From Paraherbaspirillum soli (GTDB taxonomy: Bacteria > Pseudomonadota > Gammaproteobacteria > Burkholderiales > Burkholderiaceae_D): a stretch of 64,000 nt of DNA. The position numbers and the translations under genes are program-made. The stretch lies in the NCBI RefSeq assembly GCF_042654985.1, contig NZ_JBHSMT010000029.1, positions 248,001-312,000 on the forward strand. Direction: 5' to 3'. The notes under the pieces are model-generated. The model was not told the origin of the DNA, did no database searches, and saw nothing but the letters and a program-made list of their open reading frames with translations. The stretch's first letter is position 1. Each line of letters begins with the position of its first letter. Shown piece after piece: positions 50,275 through 59,200 of the stretch.

Positions 50275-52382
50275 GCTTTACCTCCAATGGTGGCGGTGAC
50301 TTTGATGGTGCGGGTATCGGGAATCTCGGCGTGCGACATGACTTTCAGCTGCGGCAGGCTGCGCCGCAGGAAGCGCGCCAGCAAGGCGCGCAGCGGATGC
50401 TGCACCACCAGTACCGGCACCAGCCCCATTTGTTCCTGACGGTGGATCGCGGACTGGGTTTGCAGCAGCAGGCTGTCGGCCAGGCCGGGCTCCAGCCCGC
50501 TGCCGTTGGTCAAGGCCTGCAGCAATACGCGGTCGAGCGAGCTGTCGAGGCCGATCACCTGCAGTTCACCGACGCCGGGGAACAGTTGCTGGGTGATCGC
50601 GCGACCCAGTGCCAGCCGCACCAATGAAGTCAAATCGCCGGCGTCGCTGACGCTGGCGCCGTGCTCGGCCAGCACATCCAGAATGGTGCGCATGTCGCGG
50701 ATCGGGACGCTTTCGTCGAGCAGGTTTTGCAGCACCTTTTGCAAGGTGGTCAGCGGCAGCACCTTGGGCACCAGGTCTTCGGTCAGCTTCGGCGATTCCT
50801 TGGCGATCCGGTCCAGCAGTTGCTGCACTTCCTGGCGGCCCAGCAATTCGCCCGAGTGGATATGGATCAGGTGATTCAAATGGGTCGCGATCACGGTGCT
50901 GGCGTCGACCACGGTGTAGCCGTAAATCTGCGCCTGTTCGCGCAACTGGCTCTCGATCCAGACCGCCGGCAAGCCAAACGCCGGATCGGTGGTCGGGGTC
51001 CCCGGCAGCGAGGCGCTGACCTGCCCCGGATTGATCGCCATCCATTGCCCGGGCCAGGCTTCGCCGTGCCCGACTTCCACCCCTTTGAGGGTAATCACAT
51101 ACGTGTTCGGCTTCAGTTCCAGGTTGTCGCGGATATGCACCACCGGCACCAGGAAGCCGATGTCCTGTGCGAATTTTTTACGGATGCTCTTGATCCGTCC
51201 CAGCAGTTCGCCGTTCTGGTTGCGATCCACCAGCGAGATCAGGCGATAGCCGACTTCCAGCCCAAGCGGATCGACCAGCGCCACGTCGTCCCAGCTCGCT
51301 TCGGCCGGTTCGGCGGAAGCCGCGGCAACCGTCGGCGGCATCTTGGCCACATGGGCGGCCTGCGCCGTCTTTTGCATTTGACGCCGCGCCAGCCATACCA
51401 GGCCACCCGCGATAATCAAAAACGCGATGTGCGGCATGCCCGGAATCAGACCCATCAAGCCGATGATGCCGCCGGTCAGGAACAGCACCTGCGGATTGGC
51501 GAACAACTGCCCCATCAATTGCTGGCCGACGTCTTCATCGGTGGTCACGCGCGAGACGATGACGCCGGCCGCGGTCGAGATCACCAGTGCCGGAATCTGC
51601 GCCACCAGGCCGTCGCCAATGGTCAGCAGAGTGTAATTCTTGGCCGCGACCGAGATGTCCAGGCCATGCTGGGCGACGCCGACGATCAGGCCGCCGACCA
51701 CGTTGATCACCATGATCAGCAAGCCGGCCACGGCGTCGCCGCGCACGAACTTGCTGGCGCCGTCCATCGAGCCGTAAAAGTCGGCTTCCTGCGAAACTTC
51801 GGCTCGCCGTTTGCGCGCCACGTCTTCGCCGATCAGGCCGGCGTTAAGGTCGGCGTCGATCGCCATTTGTTTACCCGGCATCGCATCCAGCGTGAAGCGG
51901 GCGCCGACTTCGGCAATCCGTCCCGCGCCTTTGGTAATCACCATGAAGTTGATCACCACCAGGATGATGAAGACCACGATCCCGACCGCGAAATTGCCGC
52001 CCACCAGGAAATGACCGAAAGCTTCGATCACCTTGCCGGCGGCGTCCGGGCCGGTATGACCTTCCATCAGCACGATGCGGGTCGAGGCCACGTTCAGCGA
52101 CAGGCGCAACAAGGTCGAGAACAGCAAGACCGCCGGGAAGGCGGCGAAATCGAGCGCCTTCATGGTGTACATGCTGACCAGCAGCACCATCACCGACAGC
52201 GCGATATTAAAAGTGAACAGCAGGTCGAGCACAAACGGCGGCAACGGCAAAATCATCATGCCGAGGATCATGATGACCAGGATCGGGCCGGCCAAGCCCT
52301 TGACCTGGCTGCCGGCCATCAGCGCCTGCAACTTGGGGAATGCGCTCAAGGAAAAACTTGAGGTGGAACCGGGCGACTTCAT
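50271..52382 (-). CDS. flhA: Export gate protein FlhA
   Basis: Largest export-gate protein. 703 residues: eight membrane helices in the N-terminal half, the FHIPEP-region motif (GARFTLDAMPGKQMAIDADL), and a cytoplasmic C-terminal ring domain. Overlaps flhB and flhF by 4 nt each. Confidence 0.97.
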   Translation of the reverse strand: MKSPGSTSSFSLSAFPKLQALMAGSQVKGLAGPILVIMILGMMILPLPPFVLDLLFTFNIALSVMVLLVSMYTMKALDFAAFPAVLLFSTLLRLSLNVASTRIVLMEGHTGPDAAGKVIEAFGHFLVGGNFAVGIVVFIILVVINFMVITKGAGRIAEVGARFTLDAMPGKQMAIDADLNAGLIGEDVARKRRAEVSQEADFYGSMDGASKFVRGDAVAGLLIMVINVVGGLIVGVAQHGLDISVAAKNYTLLTIGDGLVAQIPALVISTAAGVIVSRVTTDEDVGQQLMGQLFANPQVLFLTGGIIGLMGLIPGMPHIAFLIIAGGLVWLARRQMQKTAQAAHVAKMPPTVAAASAEPAEASWDDVALVDPLGLEVGYRLISLVDRNQNGELLGRIKSIRKKFAQDIGFLVPVVHIRDNLELKPNTYVITLKGVEVGHGEAWPGQWMAINPGQVSASLPGTPTTDPAFGLPAVWIESQLREQAQIYGYTVVDASTVIATHLNHLIHIHSGELLGRQEVQQLLDRIAKESPKLTEDLVPKVLPLTTLQKVLQNLLDESVPIRDMRTILDVLAEHGASVSDAGDLTSLVRLALGRAITQQLFPGVGELQVIGLDSSLDRVLLQALTNGSGLEPGLADSLLLQTQSAIHRQEQMGLVPVLVVQHPLRALLARFLRRSLPQLKVMSHAEIPDTRTIKVTATIGGKA

Positions 52383-53521
52383 GTCGGACTCCCTAATGGA
52401 TCAAGTGATGCGGGCACCGGCAAATCCTGCGGCGCCCGTGGTGCGATGCCGCCTTCGTCGCGCCAGCGCTTTAGCTGATAAACCCAGGCCAGCACTTCGG
52501 CCACGGCGGTGTACAAGGCGGCCGGGATTTCCTCGCCCAGATTGGTATGGCGGTACAGCGCGCGCGTCAGCGGCGGCGCTTCCAGGATAGGGATTTTGTG
52601 TTCGGCGCCGATGGCGCGGATGCGCAGCGCGATCAGGTCGCTGCCCTTGGCCACCACGCGCGGCGCGCGCATGTCTTTGTCGCTATATTTGAGGGCGACC
52701 GCGAAGTGGGTCGGATTGGTCACGACGACATCGGCCCCGGCCACTTCGGACATCATGCGGCGCCGCGCCATCAGTTGCTGCTGACGGCGGATCTTGGCTT
52801 TGATCTGCGGATCGCCTTCGCTTTCCTTGTGTTCCTGGCGCAAATCCTCGCGCGACATGCGCAGCTTGCGGTAGTGGTTCCACAACTGGTACGGCACATC
52901 AATCGCCGCCACCAGCAGCAGCGAGGCAATGATCAGCCAGCAGCAATGCGCCACCAGCCGCACCGTATGCGACAGCGCGGCATGCATAGGCTCGGTCAGC
53001 AAGCCCATGATGGTTTCCAGATTGCCGGAAATCACCCAGTAGGCGATGCCGCCCACCAGCACAGACTTGGCCAGCGCCTTGCCCAGTTCGACCAGGGCCT
53101 GGGTCGACATCAGGCGGCCGATGCCGGCGATCGGATTAAGTTTGGAAAATTTGGGCGCCAGCGTCTGCGTCGAAAACAGCCAGCCGCCCAGCATCAGCGG
53201 CGCCACCAGCGCCGCCAGCGCCATCATGGCCAGCAACGGCAACAGCGCCAGCAGCCCGTCCACCACCACGCTGCCGGCCTGCTCCATCATGTGCGCCGGC
53301 TCGAAAGCGGCGGCGCGTTCGAACTGCAATGTGTGGCGCAACGCATGCGCCACATGCTCGGTCATCGGCACGGCCGTCAGCCACAGCCCGCCGATGCCGG
53401 TGGTCAGCAATACGAACGTGCTTAATTCACGCGAACGCGCAACCTGGCCTTCTTCGCGCGCCTTTTCCAGTCGCCGGGGAGAGCCAGGTTCAGTTTTTTC
53501 GAGATCGCTTTCTTCCGACAT
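52379..53521 (-). CDS. flhB: Export gate/switch protein FlhB
   Basis: Substrate-specificity switch that answers to FliK. 380 residues; N-terminal basic segment (KTEPGSPRRLEKAREEGQVA), four membrane helices, and the autocleavage site NPTH in TNPTHFAVALKYS. First gene of the flhB-A-F-G-fliA operon. Confidence 0.97.
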   Translation of the reverse strand: MSEESDLEKTEPGSPRRLEKAREEGQVARSRELSTFVLLTTGIGGLWLTAVPMTEHVAHALRHTLQFERAAAFEPAHMMEQAGSVVVDGLLALLPLLAMMALAALVAPLMLGGWLFSTQTLAPKFSKLNPIAGIGRLMSTQALVELGKALAKSVLVGGIAYWVISGNLETIMGLLTEPMHAALSHTVRLVAHCCWLIIASLLLVAAIDVPYQLWNHYRKLRMSREDLRQEHKESEGDPQIKAKIRRQQQLMARRRMMSEVAGADVVVTNPTHFAVALKYSDKDMRAPRVVAKGSDLIALRIRAIGAEHKIPILEAPPLTRALYRHTNLGEEIPAALYTAVAEVLAWVYQLKRWRDEGGIAPRAPQDLPVPASLDPLGSPT

Positions 53522-53726
53522 GCATGCTCCGAACGAGGGACGAACAGCGTCCCATCAGGAGCGATTATTGATGCACCGACAAGAATGCGATCGGCCAAAC
53601 AGGGTGGGGATTGACCTGCTGCTTGCGCAATCGGTGGGGGAATGGGGAGAACAGGCCATTCGTAATCTTTTAACAAGAGCGAATTATCTTGTGAATCGAT
53701 TCACATAAGTGCGCCTCCAACCCTTG

Positions 53727-54611
53727 CTAACGCGGACGCAAGTCGCCGCATGCCGCATTCCGGATCGCGTGCTGAAAGATGGGTTCAAAGGCATCGTGCC
53801 CGACCTGGAACAGCCGGCTTTTCAACGATCCGCGTCGACGCAACCAGCACAGACTTTGCAATCCGAACACATCGCGCACCCCCTGCAATACCACCAGCGG
53901 CTCCGCGCTCCGGAATACCAGGTCCAGGTCTTGCGCAGTAACGAAATAGTCGTTGAGGTGGTAATACAGTTCCAGATTGATAGCGCGGATTGCCTGTTCG
54001 TCGATATCCGCATCGCACCAGGACAGGTCCATTGTTTTGCCATCCAGCATGAGTGACGCGCCTAGCCATAGCCTTGCCGCTGCGCGCCGTTGTTGCGAAT
54101 CGGCCGAGTGCAGCGCGCAAAATAAATCTTCCAGCGTCAGCATTTCCGGCGCTTGGCGCATCTTGTGCAAGCAAAGCGTCAGCGCCTGCTCGTAAGCGGA
54201 TACGTAATCTTTGGTTGGAACGAAAACAGATGCCAATGTGATTTGCGCAACCGATTCGGGGAAGCGATTTTGATACAGCAGCGACAGCCAGCTGCCCCAG
54301 GAGATGCCGAGCAGGCTGATGCCGGTAAATCCAAAATAGCGGCGCAATGCCTCGATATCGTCGACCAGCAGCGACGTATTGTTGTGCAGGAGCCGGCCGT
54401 GCGGTTGCGATCGCCCGCAGCCGCGCTGGTCGAACAGAATCACGTCGAAGCGATTCAGGTCGAAGAAAACAAGATGCTGCGCGCTGCTATAACCGCCGGG
54501 ACCGCCGTGCAGAAAAAAAATGGGGCGCCCGCCTATCTTGCCGTGACGCTCCCAATAAAGCCGGTGTCCATCGCTGGTCTCGTAAAAGCCGCTGCGTTCG
54601 CACTGTGTCAT
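53727..54611 (-). CDS. Alpha/beta hydrolase, proline iminopeptidase-like
   Basis: 294 residues from ATG 54611 (GGAG 5 nt upstream; an in-frame ATG at 54659 with GAGGA is possible). Oxyanion motif FFLHGGPGGY, nucleophile elbow GISWGS, a late Asp (GVRDVFG) and His (VGHDAF) complete the triad. S33 family; cleaves N-terminal Pro or esters. It follows a 51-residue peptide gene, which may give it a more special role. Confidence 0.82.
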   Translation of the reverse strand: MTQCERSGFYETSDGHRLYWERHGKIGGRPIFFLHGGPGGYSSAQHLVFFDLNRFDVILFDQRGCGRSQPHGRLLHNNTSLLVDDIEALRRYFGFTGISLLGISWGSWLSLLYQNRFPESVAQITLASVFVPTKDYVSAYEQALTLCLHKMRQAPEMLTLEDLFCALHSADSQQRRAAARLWLGASLMLDGKTMDLSWCDADIDEQAIRAINLELYYHLNDYFVTAQDLDLVFRSAEPLVVLQGVRDVFGLQSLCWLRRRGSLKSRLFQVGHDAFEPIFQHAIRNAACGDLRPR

Positions 54612-54669
54612 CTGTCTCCACGCTTGAGTACGCAAAATTGAAATCCCCACCGGTTCCATTCCTCTGCTT

Positions 54670-54825
54670 CTATTCCGCTGATTCCTCTGACTCTTCTGAT
54701 TTCAGTTCGGCTTGTTCGGCCTCAGTCAGATGGCGTTTTTCAATCTCCACCACCAAGTCCGGAAACGCTTCCGCCTGTTTCGTAGAAACGATTTCGTTTA
54801 CGTTAAATATCCATGCATAAGCCAT
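54670..54825 (-). CDS. 51-residue peptide encoded before the hydrolase
   Basis: ATG 54825 with a strong GGAGGG site 8 nt upstream. MAYAWIFNVNEIVSTKQAEA, then an acidic tail of Glu/Ser ending SEESAE. No signal peptide, no Cys. It ends 10-58 nt before the hydrolase start, so both are probably co-transcribed. Not recognised; too small for usual gene callers. A peptide substrate, precursor or small regulator are all open. Confidence 0.6.
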   Translation of the reverse strand: MAYAWIFNVNEIVSTKQAEAFPDLVVEIEKRHLTEAEQAELKSEESEESAE

Positions 54826-55151
54826 AATTATTTCCCTCCTTCATTCCATGATAAGAACCCATTGATCGCCACCGAGTTGGCATATTCAAGGTAGTAAGAG
54901 AGCTTTCTTACGTCAAGGAAAGTGGCTGAGAACCAGAAATTTCATAAGGCGTGGTGAGTGAAAGAGGAGTCATGAGACGCCAAATTCTGATGCCGTGTGG
55001 GCGATGCGGTGGGGGTGGGAGGTGGGCAACGCTGGGGCGTTGTTGGGGTGATGGGGGTCGGACGCTCGGTGATTCGGTGTGCTGTGGTTTTTTTTCTCTC
55101 TGTCCCGTAATGCTTTTCTTGGGAGTTTATGCGTTGTATCTTAGTCAGTTG

Positions 55152-55198
55152 GGGACAGAGTAATTCGCCACGCTGCGGTGGCTCTTAAACTCTGTCCC
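55152..55198. repeat. ACAGAGT-type palindromic element, first copy
   Basis: Outer arms GGGACAGAGT / ACTCTGTCCC, inner arms GCCAC / GTGGC around GCTGC. Tandem copy 68 bp on. Confidence 0.8.
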
Positions 55199-55219
55199 GC
55201 AATTGTTGTGGCTTGTTGA

Positions 55220-55265
55220 GGACAGAGTAATTCGCCGCGCTGCGGCGGCTCTTAAACTCTGTCCC
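55220..55265. repeat. ACAGAGT-type palindromic element, second copy
   Basis: Same outer arms; inner arms GCCGC / GCGGC, changed on both sides so that pairing is kept. Overlaps the region just after cheZ. Confidence 0.8.
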
Positions 55266-55272
55266 ACAATTT

Positions 55273-55914
55273 TTAAAATCCCAAACTCGACAACAAATCA
55301 TCCACCTGCCCCTGATCCGAAACCGCATCCGGATTCTCTTCCGCCCGCATCTGCGGGCCGTTCAGCAGGCTGTTGCTTTCCTGCCGTTTTTCAACCGGGG
55401 TGTTATCGATCAGCACTTGCAGCAGTTGCTTCTCCATTTCATGCACCACTTCCATCATCTTCTTGATGACCTGGCCGGTCAGATCCTGGAAGTCTTGCGC
55501 CATCATGATTTCCATCAGCTGCGCATTGATTGCGCTGGCTTGCGGCGGCACGTCGGCGAGAAAGGCGCGGGTGTCCTGCACCAGCACGCGGGCATCGTCC
55601 AGTTCGACCGGGCTGGCGAACCATTCATCCCAGCGCTTGCCCAGTCCCTTGGCTTGCTTGGCCAGCTGCTCCTGGATCGGCTGGGCGACGTCGATCGCGT
55701 TCAACGCCCGTTCGGCCGCGCGCTCGGTCATCGCCGCCACATAATTCAAACGGTCGCGGGCGTCGGGAATGGCTTGCGCCGCCTTCGCGATTTCCTGGTC
55801 CAGTCCCAGCTCGCGCATGCTTTCGCGCAGCAGCCGGGTCAGGTGGCCGATACGATTGACCAGCTGCTCGGCGGAGTCGACTGCAACCGGCATATGAGGT
55901 GTGTCCTGCGTCAT
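55273..55914 (-). CDS. cheZ: CheY-P phosphatase CheZ
   Basis: 213 residues. The catalytic stretch QDFQDLTGQVIKKMM (Asp and Gln) and the C-terminal CheY-binding tail (VDDLLSSLGF) are visible. Last gene of the cheRDBYZ operon, 1 nt after cheY. Confidence 0.96.
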   Translation of the reverse strand: MTQDTPHMPVAVDSAEQLVNRIGHLTRLLRESMRELGLDQEIAKAAQAIPDARDRLNYVAAMTERAAERALNAIDVAQPIQEQLAKQAKGLGKRWDEWFASPVELDDARVLVQDTRAFLADVPPQASAINAQLMEIMMAQDFQDLTGQVIKKMMEVVHEMEKQLLQVLIDNTPVEKRQESNSLLNGPQMRAEENPDAVSDQGQVDDLLSSLGF

Positions 55915-55915
55915 G

Positions 55916-56314
55916 TCAGGCTCCCTCTTTCTCGATCTTCTCGAAGATCTTGGTGATCTTTTCTTCCAGCGTGGCGGCGGTGAAAGGCTTCACCACATAA
56001 CCGTTGGCGCCGGCCTGGGCGGCGGCAATGATGTTTTCTTTCTTGGCTTCCGCGGTCACCATCAGCACCGGCATTTTTGCCATGCGCGGATCGGCGCGGA
56101 TCGATTGCAGCATGGTCAGCCCATCCATATTGGGCATGTTCCAGTCCGACACGACAAAACCGAAATTGCCGTCGCGTAGCTTTTGCAAGCCGGCCGCGCC
56201 GTCTTCAGCTTCGTCGACGTTGACGAAATCCAGTTCCTTCAGCAGGTTGCGGACAATCCGACGCATGGTCGGGAAATCGTCCACGACCAGAATTTTGATG
56301 TTTTTATCAACCAT
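55916..56314 (-). CDS. cheY: Chemotaxis response regulator CheY
   Basis: 132 residues from ATG 56314. Single receiver domain, phospho-acceptor Asp57 in VVSDWNMPNMDG, acidic pair in VVDDFPTMRR, Lys in LMVTAEAKKENI. Binds FliM. Confidence 0.97.
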   Translation of the reverse strand: MVDKNIKILVVDDFPTMRRIVRNLLKELDFVNVDEAEDGAAGLQKLRDGNFGFVVSDWNMPNMDGLTMLQSIRADPRMAKMPVLMVTAEAKKENIIAAAQAGANGYVVKPFTAATLEEKITKIFEKIEKEGA

Positions 56315-56417
56315 GATTACTCCAGACAATGTTTACCATGACAGCCCACTCGCACTCGCTGCGACTGGGCCAACTTAATTCTTAATCCCTTTTTCCTTCT
56401 ATCGCCGACCTACGTTC

Positions 56418-57512
56418 CTATACCCGGTTGCCGCTGCCGCCGAACGACATCAGGCGCGCCATCAGGCGCTGGCTCATTTCCGACAATCCGGCCACTTCGT
56501 TGGCGGCGCCCATCGCGATCGCTTCGCGCGGCATGCCGAACACGACGCAGCTCGCTTCGTCCTGCGCCAGCGTGTAAGCACCGGCCTGGCGCATGCGCAG
56601 CAAGCCGGCGGCGCCGTCCTTGCCCATGCCGGTCAGGATCACGCCGATTGCATTTTTGCCGGCGTGTTTGGCGACCGAGTCGAACAGCACGTCGATCGAG
56701 GGCCGATGGCGGTTGACCGGCGGCTCCTGGTCCAGCTGGGCGACATAGTTGGCGCCGCTGCGCGCCAGCGACATATGGAATCCGCCCGGCGCGATGTAGG
56801 CGTGACCCGGCAAGACCCGCTCGCCGTGCTCGGCTTCCTTGACGGTGATGCGGCAAATGCCGTTGAGGCGCTGCGCGAAAGAATTGGTAAAACCGGGCGG
56901 CATGTGCTGCGCAATCATGATGCCGGGACTATCCGGCGGCAGCGGCTGCAGCACTTCCTTGATCGCCTCGGTGCCGCCGGTGGAGGCGCCGATGATGATC
57001 AGTTTTTCGGTACTCAGCAGCGGGCTGCGCAGCATCGGCGCCTGCGCTGCGGCATTGCCGGCAGCGGCGTCGGCAACTGCGGCTGGACGGCGCGACGGCT
57101 GCAGGCGGGCATTGGACGCGGCGCGAATCTTGTCGGCGATCAGGTCGGTATATTCCAGCAAACCGTCGCGGATGCCCAGCCGCGGCTTGGTGACGAAATC
57201 GACCGCGCCCAGTTCCAGCGCGCGCATCGTGATTTCCGATCCGCGTTCGGTCAGCGACGACACCATCACCACCGGCATCGGCCGCAGGCGCATCAGTTTT
57301 TCCAGAAAATCCAAGCCGTCCATGCGCGGCATTTCGACGTCCAGCGTCAGCACGTCGGGATTGAATTGCTTGATCAAATCGCGCGCCACCAGCGGGTCGG
57401 GCGCGGTCGCCACCACCGTCATGTCGGGCTGGCTATTGATGATTTCCGTCATCAGGCTGCGTATCAGGGCCGAGTCGTCGACACACAGAACTTTGATTTT
57501 AGTTGCGCTCAC
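56418..57512 (-). CDS. cheB: Chemoreceptor methylesterase CheB
   Basis: 364 residues. Receiver domain with Asp58 in LTLDVEMPRMDG; C-terminal esterase with IIGASTGGTEA (Ser), MIAQHMPPGF (His) and ILTGMGKDGA (Asp). Between cheD and cheY; about 100 nt of spacer before cheY. Confidence 0.97.
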   Translation of the reverse strand: MSATKIKVLCVDDSALIRSLMTEIINSQPDMTVVATAPDPLVARDLIKQFNPDVLTLDVEMPRMDGLDFLEKLMRLRPMPVVMVSSLTERGSEITMRALELGAVDFVTKPRLGIRDGLLEYTDLIADKIRAASNARLQPSRRPAAVADAAAGNAAAQAPMLRSPLLSTEKLIIIGASTGGTEAIKEVLQPLPPDSPGIMIAQHMPPGFTNSFAQRLNGICRITVKEAEHGERVLPGHAYIAPGGFHMSLARSGANYVAQLDQEPPVNRHRPSIDVLFDSVAKHAGKNAIGVILTGMGKDGAAGLLRMRQAGAYTLAQDEASCVVFGMPREAIAMGAANEVAGLSEMSQRLMARLMSFGGSGNRV

Positions 57513-57524
57513 ACGCTGCTCCTG

Positions 57525-58142
57525 TTATTTGAATAATTCCACACTGCTGCTGTTGCGTACCGGCGGTTTTGCCAGCCTTTGCGCCAATACCTGTTCTTCG
57601 CGCTGTACCTGCGCCGCATCGTTCTCACGCCGCAATTTGCGCACCATGACCTTGCCGGTGCCGGGGAAGTAACTGATCCGACGCGGCCAGCTGCCGCGCA
57701 GATCCTGGGCGGTGACCCGCACTTGTTCCATCTGCAGATAACGCAGCACAAAATCGGCATTGCGGTCGCCGATATTGAGCGTCGTCATATTGGCCAGCAC
57801 CGCGCCGCCGCCAAACACCTTGGCCTCCAGCCGCTCGCGCTTGGCGCCGGCTTTCAGCAATTCGTTGAGCAAAACTTCCATCGCATACGCGCCGTAGCGC
57901 ATCGACGACGAGGCTTCTTTCGACGCGCTGCTGCCGTCGTCCGGCAACATGAAATGGTTCATGCCGCCGACCCCGGCGGTGCTGTCGCGCACGCAGGCCG
58001 ACACGCACGAGCCCAGCACCGTGCTGAGCACCATGTCGGACGAGGTGACGAAATATTCGTTGGGCAGCAACTTGACCGCGGGAATATTAAATTCGCGATC
58101 GAAATAATGATGCGTTGCGACCGCCTCTCCGCTTGCCGCCAT
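57525..58142 (-). CDS. cheD: Chemoreceptor glutamine deamidase CheD
   Basis: 205 residues from ATG 58142, which overlaps cheR's stop by one base. Catalytic Cys in STVLGSCVSACVRD and the following GGMNHFMLPD are typical. Normal length. Confidence 0.96.
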   Translation of the reverse strand: MAASGEAVATHHYFDREFNIPAVKLLPNEYFVTSSDMVLSTVLGSCVSACVRDSTAGVGGMNHFMLPDDGSSASKEASSSMRYGAYAMEVLLNELLKAGAKRERLEAKVFGGGAVLANMTTLNIGDRNADFVLRYLQMEQVRVTAQDLRGSWPRRISYFPGTGKVMVRKLRRENDAAQVQREEQVLAQRLAKPPVRNSSSVELFK

Positions 58143-59026
58143 TACGCATTGCCTTTGGCGCGATGCGCGCCCAACGCGCTCAGTTCGTACACGGTTTGTC
58201 CGCGCAGCTTGAACGGTTGGTTGACGTAGGAAAAATTCTCCGAATGGCCGGCAAACAACAAGCCGTGCGGCTTCATCAACGGCGCGAAGCGCTGCAAGAT
58301 GCGGCCCTGGGTCGGCTTGTCGAAATAGATCATCACGTTGCGGCAAAAGATGGCGTCGAACGGCTCCTTCAAATCCCACCTTGGATCGAGCAGGTTCAGT
58401 TGCGCGAACTGCACCATCGCCGCCACTTCAGGCCGGATCCGCACTTTGCCGGCTTGAGCGCCGGAGCCCTTCAAGAAGAATCGCTTGAGCCGTTCGGGCG
58501 AGATTTTGCTGACCTGCTCCATGGTGTAGACGCCGATCGCCGCTTTTTCCAAAACCTGGGTGTCGATGTCGGTGGCGATGATGGTGGCGGAACTGGCGCG
58601 GCTGCCCAGCGCTTCGATCAAGGTCATCGCGATCGAATACGGCTCTTCGCCGGTGGAAGCGGCCGAGCACCAGACGCTGAGCGGCTGAGGGCATTTGACG
58701 GCATGCTCCGCCAGCAACGGGAAATGGTGCGCCTCGCGGAAAAAAGCCGTCAGGTTGGTCGTCAGCGCATTGGTAAACGCCTGCCATTCCTCGCTGTCGT
58801 TATCGGCTTCCAGCGCCGCCAGATAAGAGGTGAACTCGGTCAGGCCCAGCTCGCGCAGGCGGCGCGACAAGCGGCTATACACCATCTCGCGCTTTTGTTC
58901 GCTGAGCGAGATCCCCGCACGCTGATGAATCAGGGTGCGGACCCGCGCAAAATCGCTGTCGGTCAGCAGGAAGTCGCGCGCTGCGCCTGAGCTGGAACGG
59001 GGTGTCTGGTTGCTGGTTATACGCAT
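58142..59026 (-). CDS. cheR: Chemoreceptor methyltransferase CheR
   Basis: 294 residues. N-terminal helical domain and a SAM-binding fold (SVWCSAASTGEEPYSIAMTL; AIFCRNVMIYFDKP). First gene of cheRDBYZ, downstream of a receptor with a CheR-docking tail. Confidence 0.97.
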   Translation of the reverse strand: MRITSNQTPRSSSGAARDFLLTDSDFARVRTLIHQRAGISLSEQKREMVYSRLSRRLRELGLTEFTSYLAALEADNDSEEWQAFTNALTTNLTAFFREAHHFPLLAEHAVKCPQPLSVWCSAASTGEEPYSIAMTLIEALGSRASSATIIATDIDTQVLEKAAIGVYTMEQVSKISPERLKRFFLKGSGAQAGKVRIRPEVAAMVQFAQLNLLDPRWDLKEPFDAIFCRNVMIYFDKPTQGRILQRFAPLMKPHGLLFAGHSENFSYVNQPFKLRGQTVYELSALGAHRAKGNA

Positions 59027-59200
59027 CGTTTCAACATGGTTGGTAAGTTATGGGCACTTCGAAAAACCTACTGCGCGTCTCAATCTCGGGCCTGCGATGC
59101 TCGCCCGCTCCGTACGGCTGCAGGTGTTGCAACTTCGTCGTCCCGACCTTGAGCCGCTCGCTACGGTTTTTCGAGGTGCACTCGTACAAGTGATGATCAA

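Larger units (their letters stand above)
54826..55272. other. Spacer with G-rich stretch and tandem palindromes
   Basis: No convincing gene; a 70-codon plus-strand frame (54951-55163) is only a G-rich run. The right end holds two palindromic elements (55152-55198 and 55220-55265). Confidence 0.6.

Noticed and set aside
50661..52361. 566-codon plus-strand frame across flhA
   Set aside because: Antisense shadow of flhA with no recognisable domain.
54951..55163. 70-codon plus-strand frame rich in Gly, Trp and Cys
   Set aside because: A G-rich stretch with no ribosome site; it runs into the palindromic elements.
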